Assembly (NCBI RefSeq): GCF_024323335.1
Contig: NC_066583.1
Coordinates: 276,293,416-276,357,415 of the forward strand
DNA length: 64,000 nt
Source: Lathyrus oleraceus
Lineage: Eukaryota; Streptophyta; Magnoliopsida; Fabales; Fabaceae
Direction: 5' to 3'
Shown here piece after piece: positions 1-13,393 of the stretch; the first letter of the stretch is position 1; every line of letters begins with the position of its first letter. Under the pieces are notes generated by a model. It worked only from the letters and a program-made list of their open reading frames with translations, was not told the DNA's origin and ran no database searches. A program made the position numbers and the translations under genes.

Positions 1-1807
1 GTTTGTGTTAGAAATGTCTATTTGTCAGCATTCATCATACATAAACCACGCATGTGTGCATATGATTTTCAAACATTCGGATATTCATATTGCATTCTTT
101 TCCATATATCTGTATTTGTTATCCCCTGCTAGTTGGTAATAAATTTCGCAAGCAGATGTCGGCGTCCGATCCCTTAATATAGAGTCAGCCCATTAAGCAG
201 AAAGTGTTTGTCTTTCCTTCCGCACTCCCCACCGAGTTGTATCCTCGTGGATGATGGTTGTTCCCGTTCCTTCCCAACACATATATTGGGATGGGTTTCC
301 CTATTGAGTTATATCCTCACTAGGACGAGTCTCGATTCAGCGTGCCTCTTTGGTTTGATCCTAAATTGGCCTCTTGTGACTGTTTCCTTTGCTTCCCCGT
401 GGTATAAATGAATAATTGCTCAGTAATTAGTGATCATTCATCTTATCCCCGACGGAGACTGTGGTTCTCTGCCCTTATACTAGTAGTTGCAAACCCTATT
501 TTCTCCCCTTTGCAGAGTTAACCTTTTGTTCATCCTAATCGATGACGGTTACTCTTCCGTGGTTTTCTACCCAGTATCCGGTAGATGTAATCCCCTCCTT
601 GACGATTATCATTATCCAATATTCGGTGTTGATATTCCCTCAGTTTCTTGGATAATTGCTCTAATTAGGCAATATATCCCCAGCGAGTCATCTTTCATGT
701 ACCGATTGCCGGTAATGTTTGTTGCTCCCCCTGATTGGTCATTATTATATACCTAGTTTCGGTATCCTGATGCCTTTCTCTCTCGGTCGATTCATCCTTT
801 ATTAACCCAGTAACCGGTTGTGGATAATCTTCCATGCGAGTATATTATCTATGTTCTGACGGTAATAGATAATATATCTCATGCACTCTTTGGTTGAAGC
901 CTTTTGTTCTTCCCCAGTCGAGTAAGATTCGTATCCCCGTTTTGGAATCGAATGTCCATCCCATAATTGAGTCTGCCTTTTTACCCTCTTTTGGATGATG
1001 AGTGTTTTGGGAATATTCCCCAATTCACGCTTTGGTTGGCCACCTATTATATGCCCAGAAACCGGCATCCCTGGTGTTCCCTCCTTCTGCTCCCTTTTAT
1101 GACTTTTTGTCCCATATGGATTCAGATTCCCTGAGTTGAAATATACCTTTTTAGGTCTTCCTCAGATGATTTGGTTGATGGATATCTCTCACCCTTATAC
1201 CGGTCTTAAATATTCATTCTTCCCGAGCGTGTTGTTCTCTCACCCTTATACTGGTGTTCAGATCACACGTCTCTTTAAGCTTATTACCTAGTAACCGGTA
1301 ATACCTCATCCCATTGCTTCCCTAGGAGAGTTCTGTTGGGATCTTCCTCAGCTGAGTCCTTAGTGGACATCCTCCACCTGAGTCCGAATTTTATCCGAAG
1401 TATCCGTTGCGGATAATTTTTTGGTTGTATTGGCATATTCCCCAATACATGCATCTTCGAGTCAGCTCGGGTCTTTCCATTGATTTATTTCATGGATTCT
1501 CTCCGTGTCTCTCTGCAAGTTTCAAGTCGTGGCCTGCTCACGCATTTCTATCCTTTTACTCCCCGAAGGAGTCTCTGTTCCATTTATGAGTGTGTTACTC
1601 CAGTGAATTTTCAATTGTTCCTGGTCTCTTTCTTTCTTTGCGGACACATATCCTCGCAGAGTATTACCGTTTGCATGCATTCGCATCATGAGGTCTCTTA
1701 GGGACCAAAATTCGTCTCTTTCTTATTATTTAAGCCCATTCTACCCCGTCGAGATGAAGATTTTAACCTTCATTTCTCCGGCCAGAATGACCTTAAATAG
1801 GGGCATC
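1..1807 (+). other. 3' untranslated internal region of Ogre-like element C (partial)
   Basis: This is the end of the internal region of a plus-strand LTR retrotransposon whose 5' part lies outside the window. It is the reverse complement, with divergence, of the 3'UTR of element E (56214-58000), including the hairpin at 841-876. It ends in an AAATAGGGGCATC tract just before the LTR, which is the expected polypurine-tract position. Short open frames occur, but none resembles a known protein and none is conserved in frame with the related copies. Degenerate motifs of the type TCCCCAGCGAGTC (near 678-690) resemble the complement of the primer site. Confidence 0.8.
841..876 (+). other. 12-bp inverted repeat (3'UTR hairpin) in element C
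   Basis: TATATTATCTAT and ATAGATAATATA flank a 12-nt loop, GTTCTGACGGTA. Both the stem and the loop recur in the 3'UTRs of elements A and E, read on their own sense strands. Confidence 0.75.
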
Positions 1808-4800
1808 TGTAAGACTCCAAGTTTGTCCCTAAGTTCCCTCATGGCATCATAACATTGCACTTGCATTGCCTCAAGGATCATTAGCATCTTGGTTCCCTTT
1901 GCCTTTGGGTGGGACCTCTTGTGAATGGTTTGATATCACCAGGCATGCTTGAATTGTATATCATTGCTTTTCTAATTTTGTTTACTAACCAAAAGCACAA
2001 CAAATGTCACTAACATCTTTTGTTTGTAGTTTGAGCAATCACAAGGTCAAGAGCTTCAAGGAGATCCTTTGTGCAGAGATATGGTCAAATGAGGATGAAA
2101 GCAAGCATGGTAATGGTTCCCAAAGCTCTCATCCATCAAATGTGTCTCCCTAACATCTCAATTCATCATTTTGATCAAGGCAAGTCAAAGGGTTTGAGGT
2201 TTGTGTCCCAAAGGAACCCTAATTCATCTGTGCACCACAATGCCTTGCTCATGAAGCAACCTCAACCCATGGTCAAATGCTATCAAGGGAAGTTCTTTAA
2301 TTCATCATTTCATTAATATTTGAACTTATTTGAGTGTCCTCAATCATAAATTCATCAAGATATGAGTCATGGACTTGAGAAGTTGATCAGTCAATTCATC
2401 TAACTATTTTGAAATGCACTGAGGCCCAACTCTTTATGTGTTGGTCAAATGGAGATGATTACAAAATAAACAATGTTCTTAAGGACAATATGAACAACTT
2501 TCATGTTCATCAAAAAATGATTTGAAGCTTGGAAGGTCATCTCCCATTCCAATAAATTATAGGTCATTTTGACTGAAACCCTAATTTTGGGTCAACTTCC
2601 CAAGGACATAACTAATTCATTTTTCATGATTTTGAGGTGGGATCAAATGCATTAGAAATCTTAAGATGTCTACTTCAAATGTTATGTTGAACGAAATTTC
2701 AAAATCTCAAAGGAAATACATGTGATAATGCAAGACATTATAGGTCACTTTGGACCAAATGCATCAAAAGGCAAAAAGTCCAACTTCAAGTGCCCATAAC
2801 TCTTTCATAAAAAATCCAAATGATGCAAAATTTAAGTCCATGTTGATTATATTGAAGAGATTGACAACTTTTATGTTGGAGGTTTCTCCATTTGAGGCTT
2901 TTATCGTCAAAACAGAAGGGCTTGAACATTGGCCAAATTTAGAAAGTTTGTCTTTACATGTTTTGCACCTTGCACTTTAAACTCCAATTTCACCATATTC
3001 CACACTTCAAATGGATTTTTTCCCAACATAACAATTGTTCCTTACATCAAAACCTTTCCAACCATTACTCACATGATCATGTTTGGATTTGGCAATTGGT
3101 ATTTTCGAAGAGGGGAAATTTTTGGTTCAATTATGCATAACATGGTGAAACTTCATATGCAAGCAATTGGAGTGCAAACCACACGTCCAAACCTTCTCCA
3201 AATCATTTCAGTATCCATTTGCATTGGCTTTTGGGCCCTCCATGCGCTTGTACAGGCGCATGCATGGAGGCCTTCAATTTTCATGCACACGAAATTCACC
3301 TTGCTTGCATCAGGTTTTGCTATAAATAGAGGTGCATACCTCCATCATAAACCAACCTAAAGGCGCCTGAAACCCTGCTGAAGTGATTCCCCAACCTCAC
3401 CAAAGAAGCTATTTTAATTTTTCTTCAAATTTTTCAGATCTAAATTTTAACTACATCTGGTTGAATCCTTGGATGTAAAGCTTCTAAACCTTCATCCTTC
3501 AGCTCATTGATCTTCTGTTTTGGCAAAGAAAGCAAGGAATCTAGCTCAAGTTTCCAGAAATCAAGGTTGTTATGCAACTGGTTTTTTCTTCAAAACTCAT
3601 TATGTATTGATCTATTTGATTGGATATTATGTTGGCTGAAGTCCTTTCTAGAGAGTCATCATTGTTGTGCATTCAATTTTCAAAATCTAACAAGTTCATG
3701 ATGAACACCACAGAACTTCCATCTCTGATTTCTCTCAACATAGAGATCTAGAGTGGAATTGAGTGGCACAGGGATGATGTACATCATCCCAGCTTTCCAA
3801 AGATGTATAGATCGCATATTTTGGTTAAGATTTGGTTGTCTGCAATTTTGGCCAGAAAACACAAGCTCACCGGAGAAGAAGGTGGCTCCGGTGGCCGTCC
3901 CATTGCCAGTTTGAATGTGGATCGTTGGATTGAGTTTTCCAGATCTAATCTTGGCCCTCGCTTGTTATGACTTTCATTTATTCAATATGTTGCGCGTGGA
4001 CTTGGACTTATGATGGAAGCGTGCATCTCGAGCGCATGATCTGCCAGCTCAATTAATGAGCTCAGATCTGACGCTCCTGGTTTTTTTGAATTTCCAATTT
4101 TCTTATTTAATTTCTTTTATTCCAATAATTTTCAAAAATTCATATCTCTTTTATTATTGGTCCAAAAATTATGGGACCAATTGCATTCTTCTCCAAATAA
4201 TTTCTAGTTTCTAATTTTGATTCTTAATATTTTTTATTTCATCATTTGATATTTTTTGTGAATTTTCTTTTTTTTTGGCTATTTTTAATTCATTTTAAAT
4301 AGTTTTTGATATTCAAAAAATACAAAAATATTTTCCTAACCTATTTGAATGATGATGGATCTATGAAAAATATTCTCATCAATTTTTTAATTGATTTGAG
4401 ATTTATTTGAGATTTTAGTTCAATTAGGTTATTTTTATTCATTTTTAATTAATTAAAAATAGTTTCTGACTTTTAAAAATGCTGAAATTTTTTGTCAAAC
4501 TTTGTTTGACCTTGTTGAATTTAGGATAAATCACTTGGACCTTTGAAGGTTGATTTGAAGTGATTTTGAAATTTAACCTTTCTTTTATTTTTAATTCAAG
4601 TTTATTTTAATATTAAAAATGCCAAAAATATTTTGTTTATTGTTTGATCTCCAATCTTCATCTCATTGCTGATTTCTTATTATTTGACTTTGACCTTCAA
4701 TGTCACTTGGTCAATACACGTGGATTGGTACATTTTTATTTGACCTTATGCATTTTGATCTTTCCATTTCCTTATCCATTCTTCATCTTCTTCTTATTCT

Positions 4801-6700
4801 TCTTCTCTCTTTTTTATCAATGAGTTGAAGGTTGATAAGTTAGCATTTATTAGGGAGACTTAACCTTCCTTGATTCAAATCTAATTCATCTTGATCAATT
4901 GATCAAATGAATGGCTTTGCATTAAGGATAGGTTATTTTCTAAATCATGCAAAAGGCTTAAACCAATACAAGATCAATTCTCTTTTCCTTTTTGGCATGG
5001 CAAGTTGCTGGAACTTGGTTCACTAATCAAGACTTCTAACTTGTGTTGTTGCCTACATTATTATTGACCGGCCTCAGATAGTTGTGACTTCTACATAAGT
5101 CCAATTACGATTGCTTAACATAGCGCTAAATTTGCCTTATGGCACACTAATTACTAACACTAACCATTAACAATTAACATTTACTTTTTGCTCTTTACTT
5201 TTATGCAATTTACTATTCTTGCACATATTATCCATTTGCTTTTCTCTTTGCTCACTTGAGCACATGTTTATGTTAATGCCATTTGCCTTTTGCTCACTTG
5301 AGCACATAATTGTGTATATACTATTGTGCTTGTGTTTTTGTTTTGATTGTTGTGGACCAAATGCAAAGAGGTGGACTTAGATCTTAGGATTATTCCCTAT
5401 GCAAAGAATGGAGAAATGGACTTAGTTTCTAGGATATTCCCTATGTAAAATTGGAGCAAAAGGATCTTAATGATGAATATGGGCCAAGCCTCTAAACTCA
5501 CTCTTGTCCATTCTTGATTTGTTTCATAAAACTCTTTGATGTGTGTGTTCCTGTGCTAGGGGTTCCCACGTGAGCTTAATTGAAGAACCATTACCATGAG
5601 CTTCCAAGAGAGAGAGATCCAAGATGCATTGTGAAGTTTTCTTCCAAGTTCACCTTGGTTGATGATTGCTTGAGTTTATGCTTTGTATGTTTGCTTATTC
5701 CAAAGGATGAGAGCTACTTGGATCATCAATATGATCTCAAGAGAGGAACTCCATTGTGGTTTTGTTTCTTTATCCCTTACCTTTTTGCTTTACTTAGGAC
5801 TTAGCCCTTCTTCTTCTTCCCTCCACTCTAACCCAAGCCAAGACTTTTGTGCAAACACTTAACATTTGTTTTCAAACATTAGAAACCTAAGCCTTATGCT
5901 TTTCATTTTCAAACTCTCTTTTCATAACACTTATTTTGAATTGAACCTTTAAGTCAACTTTGACCATTTTGTATACACTTCTAATTGGTAAATATAACCC
6001 ATCAAAATGTCTTTTTGTGGTTCCAATGGCCACTCCTTTAATCAAATTTTTTTCATAACCTTTAGCTATTAGGTTTTAGTTATCTTTGTTGTAGATGTAA
6101 TACTCACATATATCCTTAGTGATGGACAATGGGTCTTCCATGCTTATTATAGGGTTAAACCCTCACTAGCATGTTGAAGTTATCCTCACGTGGTGGATTT
6201 GTGGTTTTAGGTTGAGTTTTCTCCCTTTGATAACAAAAGACCTTAAGGCTTTTGGACCAATCAATTCACCAACTTGTTTTGAGATTTTTACCCCGAACTA
6301 CGAGGTTTTGATCCTAATCCTTTTTTAGATGGTACGTAGGCAATGGGTTTATCCATCCAAACACAAAAATATAAATAAACTTGTATATTCTCTTCTCATC
6401 TCTTCAATCATGTTTGCACAAACAAAATTTTCACAAAAGACAACAACCTTTACAACAAGTGTGAAAAGGGCTCCCTAGGAGTACCTAGGATGTTTTGGGT
6501 GTCTAACACCTTCCCATTACATAACCAACCCCCTTACCCAGATCTCTGTTTCTCTTTTACTAGTTTTTGTTAAAACTTTTAGGTTTTTCTTCGCTTTCTA
6601 ACCATTCCTTTGGATAAATAGAAGTGCGGTGGCGACTCGACTTTTATGATTTACCTTGGATTTAGTCAATATCTCTAATGGTAACGAATACCCCGCTACA
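1808..6700 (+). repeat. 3' LTR of element C (Ogre-like, 4893 bp)
   Basis: The LTR begins TGTAAGACTCC after a polypurine-like tract and ends CCCCGCTACA. Its 3' end (U5) matches, in reverse, the start of the B, A and E LTRs, with the shared TGGCGACTC motif at 6630-6638 and the shared GGTGTCTAACACCTTCCC block near 6499. The 3' flank GCGTT (6701-6705) is the presumed 5-bp target site; its partner would lie left of the window. The stretch 4080-4700 is AT-rich and has no recognisable gene. Confidence 0.85.
3321..3328 (+). promoter_or_regulatory. TATA box in the element C LTR
   Basis: TATAAATA lies about 1.5 kb into the LTR, a plausible U3/R boundary for a 4.9-kb Ogre-type LTR. An inverted repeat at 3236-3271 (CCTCCATGCGC with GCGCATGCATGGAGG) lies about 50 bp upstream. 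Confidence 0.6.
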
Positions 6701-6705
6701 GCGTT

Positions 6706-7375
6706 CACATCCCCAAACTTGTCGATGTTGGGGAACAACACTAACCCATAGATGAGAAGTACAAATATGGCCTCAAAGGTGTCCTAACTCATGGCCTTCC
6801 CATACATAGTAGCTTGAGCAATGAGGAACTCAAAAGGGAAACCTTGAATTCCACCTTTGGTAGTCATATGAGCACCAACCAGAGATTCATCTATATGCAA
6901 CATGTCAGTTATCTCTCGAGATGTAGGAATACTTTCCAAGCCACTGAACGGAAACTGGTCTTGAATAGGTATACCCACAAGGTAGGCATACTCCTCGAGC
7001 ATGGGCAAAAGCTGAAAATCCGGAAATGTGAAGCAACTGTACAAAGGATCATAAAACTGCACCAATACACTCATCAATCCTTCATCAACCTGAGTAGTCA
7101 AAAGAGGAAGAAGCTTCCCAAAACGAGCCTTGAAACCTAAGGGATCTAATACATAGGATGTCAAATTCCTTAGTTCTTTCAAATTTGATTGTCTGAAGCT
7201 GTACTTCTTTGTATTCCTTCTTTATCTTTCCATGTCTGAAAATTTTGCAAATAGACCTCTTCAGTTCCTTGAAAATTTTCTTATTATTTTGATGATATGG
7301 ATGCAAATGGGTGCATGAATACATGAATGTAACTAACACACTCAAGGATCAAGCAAAGCACACCAAACAATGGTC
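6706..7375 (-). pseudogene. ORF1 remnant of element B (DUF7745-type protein)
   Basis: This is the N-terminal part of the extra ORF that Ogre elements carry upstream of gag; its function is unknown. The translated frame from about 7182 contains ELRNLTSYVLDP, then FYDPLYSCFTFPDFQLLP and GLESIPTSREITDMLHIDE, colinear with ORF1 of element A (40226-41677). The expected start ATG near 7233 is followed at once by an in-frame stop (ATG GAA AGA TAA), so this copy is dead. It breaks off at 6705, where the LTR of element C begins. Element A interrupts the leader on the other side at 7376. The family assignment rests on remembered domain knowledge and similarity to the copy in A. Confidence 0.75.
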
Positions 7376-7380
7376 ATGGG

Positions 7381-10300
7381 TGTAGCGGTGTATTCGTCAC
7401 CATTGGAAATATTGATTAGATCCAAGGTAAATCATACAAAGATAGAGTCGCCACCGCACTTCTATTTATCCAAAGGAATGGCTAGAAAGCGAACAAAAGC
7501 CTAAGAAGTTTTACAAAGAAAACTAATAAAAGGTCAGAGATCTGGGTAAGGGGGTAATTATGTTGTGGGAAGGTGTTAGGCACCCACAACATCCTAGGTA
7601 CTCCTAGGGAACCTCTTTTCATAACTTGTTGTAAAATTATTTGTTTAAGAAATATTTTTGTGCAAACACGATTGAAGGGATAAGAGAAGAATGTACAAGT
7701 TAGTTATTTTTGTGTTTGGATGGATGAACCCATTGCCTACGTACCTTTTCATGAAAGATAAGGATCAAAACGCCGTAGTTCGGCTAAAAGATTTCCAAAA
7801 AGATGTGTGGATTGATTTTAGACAAAAGCTCTAAGGTCTTTCATTATCAAAGGGAGAAAACTCGACCTGAACCAACAATCCACCATGTGAGAATAGCTTC
7901 GACATACTAGAGGGGTTAACCCTGTTATCAGTATGGAAGACTTACGATTCGATCACTAAGGCTGAGGTGAGATTTACATCAACCGCTAAGATAATTCAGA
8001 TCTATGGCTAATGCATGAAAACTTGATTAAGAAGTGGACAAGGCCACAAAAGCAATTGAGTGAGTTGAATTAACCAATTAGCATTATTCACAAAAATGAA
8101 GTCAAAGTATGAATTAAAGTTCCATTACAATGAGTATTAGTGAAAATGAAGTTTGAAAATCAGAGGCTTAAGGCCTAGGTTTCTAGTTTTGAAAACAAGT
8201 GAAAATGTTTGCACAAAAGTTTTCTGGTTTGGGTTAAGGATGAAAACAAGGCTCGAGATTAAGCATGAAAGGGTGAAGGTTAAGGGACAAAGCCACAGAC
8301 AGGATTTCTTTCTCAAAATCATAGAAATGATCCAAGTAAGTTCCTTTGGAATTAGGCAACACAAAGCAACAAGCAAATAAGCAAGCTCAAAGGAGCAACA
8401 AAACTGGAAATGGAATGCCAATCAATGGTCTTACATCTAACTCCGAAAGCAAAATGGGAAACAGATAGTCAATCAATGGTCTTACATCTAACTCCACAAA
8501 GAAACAAACACAGGAAACAGATAGCCAATCAATGGTCTTATATCTGACTCCATAAAGAAACAAACACAAGAAACAGATAGCCAATCAATGGTCTTATATC
8601 CAGCTCCCCAAAAGGAACAGGAAACAGATAGCCAATCAACGGTCTTACATCTGACTCCTCAAACAAAGTAAATAACAAATGAAAAAACAATATACAAAAC
8701 AATATGCAAAAGCAAACACAAGCAATCACATCAATCAATTAACACACTCTATACACAATCAAGAGGCTCAGACAAAGTTGGGCTTTAGTCAAGGGGTCAT
8801 ATCAACCTTTACAAATAAGCCAATACTGTTATGGGTGATGAGATGCTCTTAACCACTGACATTGACCGTCATGGTGAGCAGATGAAAGGTAATGAGGGTT
8901 AGACCTCATAGCTCTTAACCCTGGCCTGGGTGAGCTTGAATCAAAGAAGGTGTGGGAGTCCAGAATGAGGAACTCTATTCCACATGACTGACTCTATACA
9001 AGATTTTGGGTGTTTATTCAAATGCATCAACACGTAGTGCGAGCAAGATGAAAGACTCAACTTAATAGCAAGGGATTGATTGCAAATCCCTTCTATCTTC
9101 CAATCGCCTCTTCACTTAGGAGGACTTAAGTCACATGGCACAAATATAAACAATCAAAGACATTGCCTCTTAAGGAGGACTTCAGCCAAATGCCTGCCAA
9201 AAGAAAATGACAGGGCTTCCAGACTACATGGAGTTAGAGGTATTACCTAAGTGGTATGCCAACCACAAGCAAAGCAAAGCTCAAATAATGAGCTAAAGCG
9301 GCTAAAGTACCTGTACAAAAGGCTAGTCAATTAGTAACCCAGACAGATAAACAGAAAACAGACAGAACCAATCAACAATGTTACACCAAGCAAAGTACAA
9401 AGTGCAAGCAACTCAAATTGTTTCATCATTCAAATGACCTACAAAATAGCAAGGTTAGGTAACCAAGGTAACTTGCATCTCAAGTAATGAGATCACATCA
9501 ATCATTAGAGCTAATTGCTTGAACCTGAAATGCAAAGCTCAAAAGGTGAGTATAAACCACTAGTCCAAAGACTAGGGTCAAAGGCAAAGCAAAATGTCAA
9601 AACAGCAACCAATATTCAACATGAATCACATTTAATCAAGTAAGAACATGTCCTAAAAAGGACCAAATCCAAAGCATCAAGCAAAGTCATCACATGAGCA
9701 AGATATGGCAAAGGCAATTACAAAGCACACAATTGGTCATGAAAATTCCATATTAAAACAGAAATGAATCAAACAATCATGAAAATCTTTATGTGCTATC
9801 AACATGTTAAACACAATCATCATGCCAAAAATTAGAATCAACAGAGCTCAATTGGCCTAGAAATGAAAATGCACAAGTATGACATCAAATTGTGTGACAC
9901 ACATTGTCACACCCCACATTCATGTATCTAAAACAGAGATGAAAAATGATAAAAATACACAACCAAGCCTCAAAAATCATGCAACATGTTGGGAATCAGC
10001 ATACCAAATTTCAAATCAATTGGCCAATGTATGAGCATTTCACAATAGAATGAATGAAGCATGTCACATTTGCATACATGTTCAAATAACAGTCCACAAT
10101 TAAAAATCCAGAAATGATAAAATCATGAAATCAGCATCACAAAATAATAGACATCCATATGAACATGTAGCAAAAAATTGGAAGTGATTTGGATTCATTT
10201 TCTATTTGTTATGATTTTTTTAAGTTGGATGAAAATATTTGAAATAATGTGAATCATGCACATGAAAATATGGAGGGAAATGATAAATGGTTTGAGTAAT

Positions 10301-12421
10301 TTGAAAATATGCTGGAGCGGAGGATCGAACCATGTAGCAAAATAATCAAGCGCTGGGAGAATAAAATCCACAAAACTACACAACTAAGAATCGAACTTTG
10401 CATAATGGTTGATGTAGCGCATACACAATTGAAACGCAGCCGTTTCAATAATTGAGTTGGCATGCCAACTCATATTCAATGCGCATGTGGACCAGGTCAA
10501 CGGAACGGCAGCCCAACAAATGGACACTTAAGCACATGCGTGGCGGTGACTAGGATAAACCCTACATTGAACCAGAGCTATAAGTTACTATTCACACGCG
10601 GAGGTTGACGGTGGTTTCCACCGTCTTCCTCGTTGAGACTGCGGTGAAGCTACAGTAGCACGCAACAATTTTTTTTCCAGATTTCACAAACCATTACATC
10701 AAATGAAAGATCTCAACGTGAGGAACACAAAACCAGCATTCATTTAGTCTAAATCATCATGCATAAGGCAAATCGAAGGAAAACATATTTCATGCTCAAA
10801 GTTCAAATCTACATAACTCAGTCCATACTTCACCATTTCAAATTCTAAAAGCATCAGTGTGATCAGCATGAAAAGCTCTACCTAAACATGACAACGGAAT
10901 GAAGAATTAAAAGGTTCGAAATTAAAACTTCTTGAAGAGCAGTGAGTGAAATCAGCGTGTTCAAGGCTTCAATTGATCCAGATCCAATCCTGAGATGATG
11001 ACTTGAAGTTTGATGCAATAATTGAGGCTTGGAAATGCTTGGATCTAGCTCAAATGGCAGTTTCCATCTTCATGTTCTTGAGCTTGCACAGCTTGATTTC
11101 TGCTCGAATTCTTCAAATCAAGGCTTGATCTGCACTCAATTACACTCCATAATCCAGTATATGCAAGAAAATTGCTATGTTATGTGGAGAATTTTGAAGT
11201 TTGAGATGAGAGAAAAAATGGAGGGAAAGAAAAATTTGAGATCTAGAATGTGATTGTTATGAAAATTCTGTTATGATTAAGGCTTTATATGACATGTTAA
11301 TCACTCTGAAAAATTAATTAAGCAATGGTTAATTGTAATTATTGAGAATAAGGTGCATGACCAAAATTAGCAAAAACACCCTTGCATGGTGAATGAGCAT
11401 GTGAACAGTGCTATATGGAGGTGTAGGATCACTTAAAGTCATCTCATGCACATGTTGGAATTGGAATTTTGTTCATATGATGCACCCATTTTGAATTTGG
11501 TATTTTCCCTCCAAAATGAACATGCATAGGCAAATGATCATATGGTGAAATTTCATGCAATGTCATGATGGATTTGGAAATTATAGGTCATGACAAGCAT
11601 TATGCAAAAAGAGGCACTCAATTTGGAGCTTTAGAGCAAAAGTTATGGCTTGTTGAAGTTTCATGTACACATTGCAATCCTTTGGCCATATCTCCTCAAC
11701 CATTCATCAGTTACTCATGATCTTGGACTTTTTGGAAATGGGAGAGAGAGATCTTCAACTTTCATGCTGGACAAAAATTCATATGAAGCTTATTTGATGT
11801 TGGAAAGTCAAGTTGAAGTTGGTCCAAAAACTTGCCATTTTTGGAAACTTGAAATTATAGGTCACTTTCCATTTTGGGAAACTTATGATTTGGCTTCAAA
11901 ATCTTCAACATTGATGTTTGACATGATGAATAAGCCTTGTTTGAACATGAATGGGATGAAGAAATTCAATTCTCACACTCAAAGCCCTTAGTTGACTTTC
12001 AGTTGACTTGCATTGGTCCTTAGATGACCTGACAATACCTGATGAATTTGAGCTTCAACCACTTGGGGAATTTGCTCCAAAATGAACCTCTAGCTCATGT
12101 AAGCTGAAGATAATGATGTGTGGTCCTCATACCAAGAAAATACCATCACCTCCTGTACAAAGGAAAACCTTGAATTGCCTGGCTTGTGGCTGCTTATACT
12201 GCAAAACAAAAGTTAGATGATATATTTTTGGTGCTTTTGGTTAGTGATTAAACAAGAAAAGCAATGATATACAATGCAAGCAATGCCTGGTGATCCAAAA
12301 CCACTCACAAGGATATCCCAACCACAAGGAAGGAAGGCAAGATGCTCAAAGATCCTTGAGGCTATGCAATGCTATGATATGATGCCATGTGGGATCTTAG
12401 GGACAAAATTGGGGTCTAACA
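7381..12421 (-). repeat. 3' LTR of element A (5041 bp)
   Basis: On the minus strand the LTR starts TGTTAGACCCCAATT and ends CACCGCTACA. It pairs with 42689-47313; the size difference is mostly two deletions in the other copy. Short open frames of 60 to 110 codons lie in it on both strands, but they are not protein-like and shift between LTR copies. Confidence 0.9.
11284..11290 (-). promoter_or_regulatory. Probable TATA box in the element A LTR
   Basis: The minus strand reads TCATATAAAGCC about 1.13 kb from the LTR start. The same sequence is kept in the duplicated LTR copy (near 19077) and in the 5' LTR (46521-46527). Confidence 0.5.
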
Positions 12422-13393
12422 GATGCCCCTATTTAAGATCATTCTATCCGGAGAAGTGAAGGTTAAAATCTTCATCTCGACGCGGTAGAATGGGCTTAAA
12501 TAACAACAATGAGACAAATTTTGGTCCCTGAGAGACCTCATGATGCAAATGTATGAATGCAAAACAAAATATCTCTGTGGAGAATATGGGTCCACAAAGA
12601 AGAAGAGAAAATCAGAAGAAGAGACAAATCCACAAGAATGATGCACTTCCTAGAGGAACAGAGACTCTGACGGGACTCTTATGGGAATAAGAAAAGAAAA
12701 GAATGCGTGAGCAGGACACGACTTGAAACGGGAGACTTTACTGGGAAGTAAAGGACTGACACTGGGGAAAAGAGTTCCAAAGGAAAACAAAATCCTATGG
12801 AAAGACTCAAGCTGACTCAAAGATGCGTGTATTGGGGAATACGCCAACACAACAAGACTATCCACAAAGGATACTTCGGATGAAAATCCGGACTCAGACT
12901 GGGGAAAGAGCTGACGCGACAACTCTGCCGGGAAAATGCATATATTGGGGAGTTATGCCAATACAGCAAAAAGAGAATCACAACAACAACTCCGCTGGGG
13001 AAATCTGAAAAGACTATCCAGGGGAAGCAAAAGGATGAGATGTTACCGGTTAGTGAGTAACAAGCTCGGGAAGAATGAATATCTAAGACCTGTGTACGGG
13101 TGAGAGATATCAATCGACCAAATCATCTAAGGAAGACCTGAAAAAGGTATATTTCGACTCAGAAAAATCTGACTCCGCAGGGGACCGAGGTCATAATAGG
13201 GAGCAGAAAGGAAGGGACACCAAGGATACCGGGTTGTAGGCATAACAGGTGACCAACCAAGGCGTGAATTGGTGTGTGTTCCAAAACACTCATCATCCTG
13301 AAGAAAGCTGGCAAAGCAGACTTGTTTATAGGATGGACATTTGATTCTGTAAAGAATGCGAATCTTACTCAGTTGGGAAAACAAACAAAGGAT

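Noticed and set aside
2071..3360. Small plus-strand frames in the C LTR (up to 143 codons)
   Set aside because: They lie in U3, partly upstream of the TATA box, with no conserved domain and no counterpart in the related LTRs.
8137..8738. Frames with repeated DVRPLIGYLFPV inside LTR A (also 43445-44046)
   Set aside because: They come from a short degenerate LTR repeat (CCAATCAATGGTCTTA) and differ between LTR copies.
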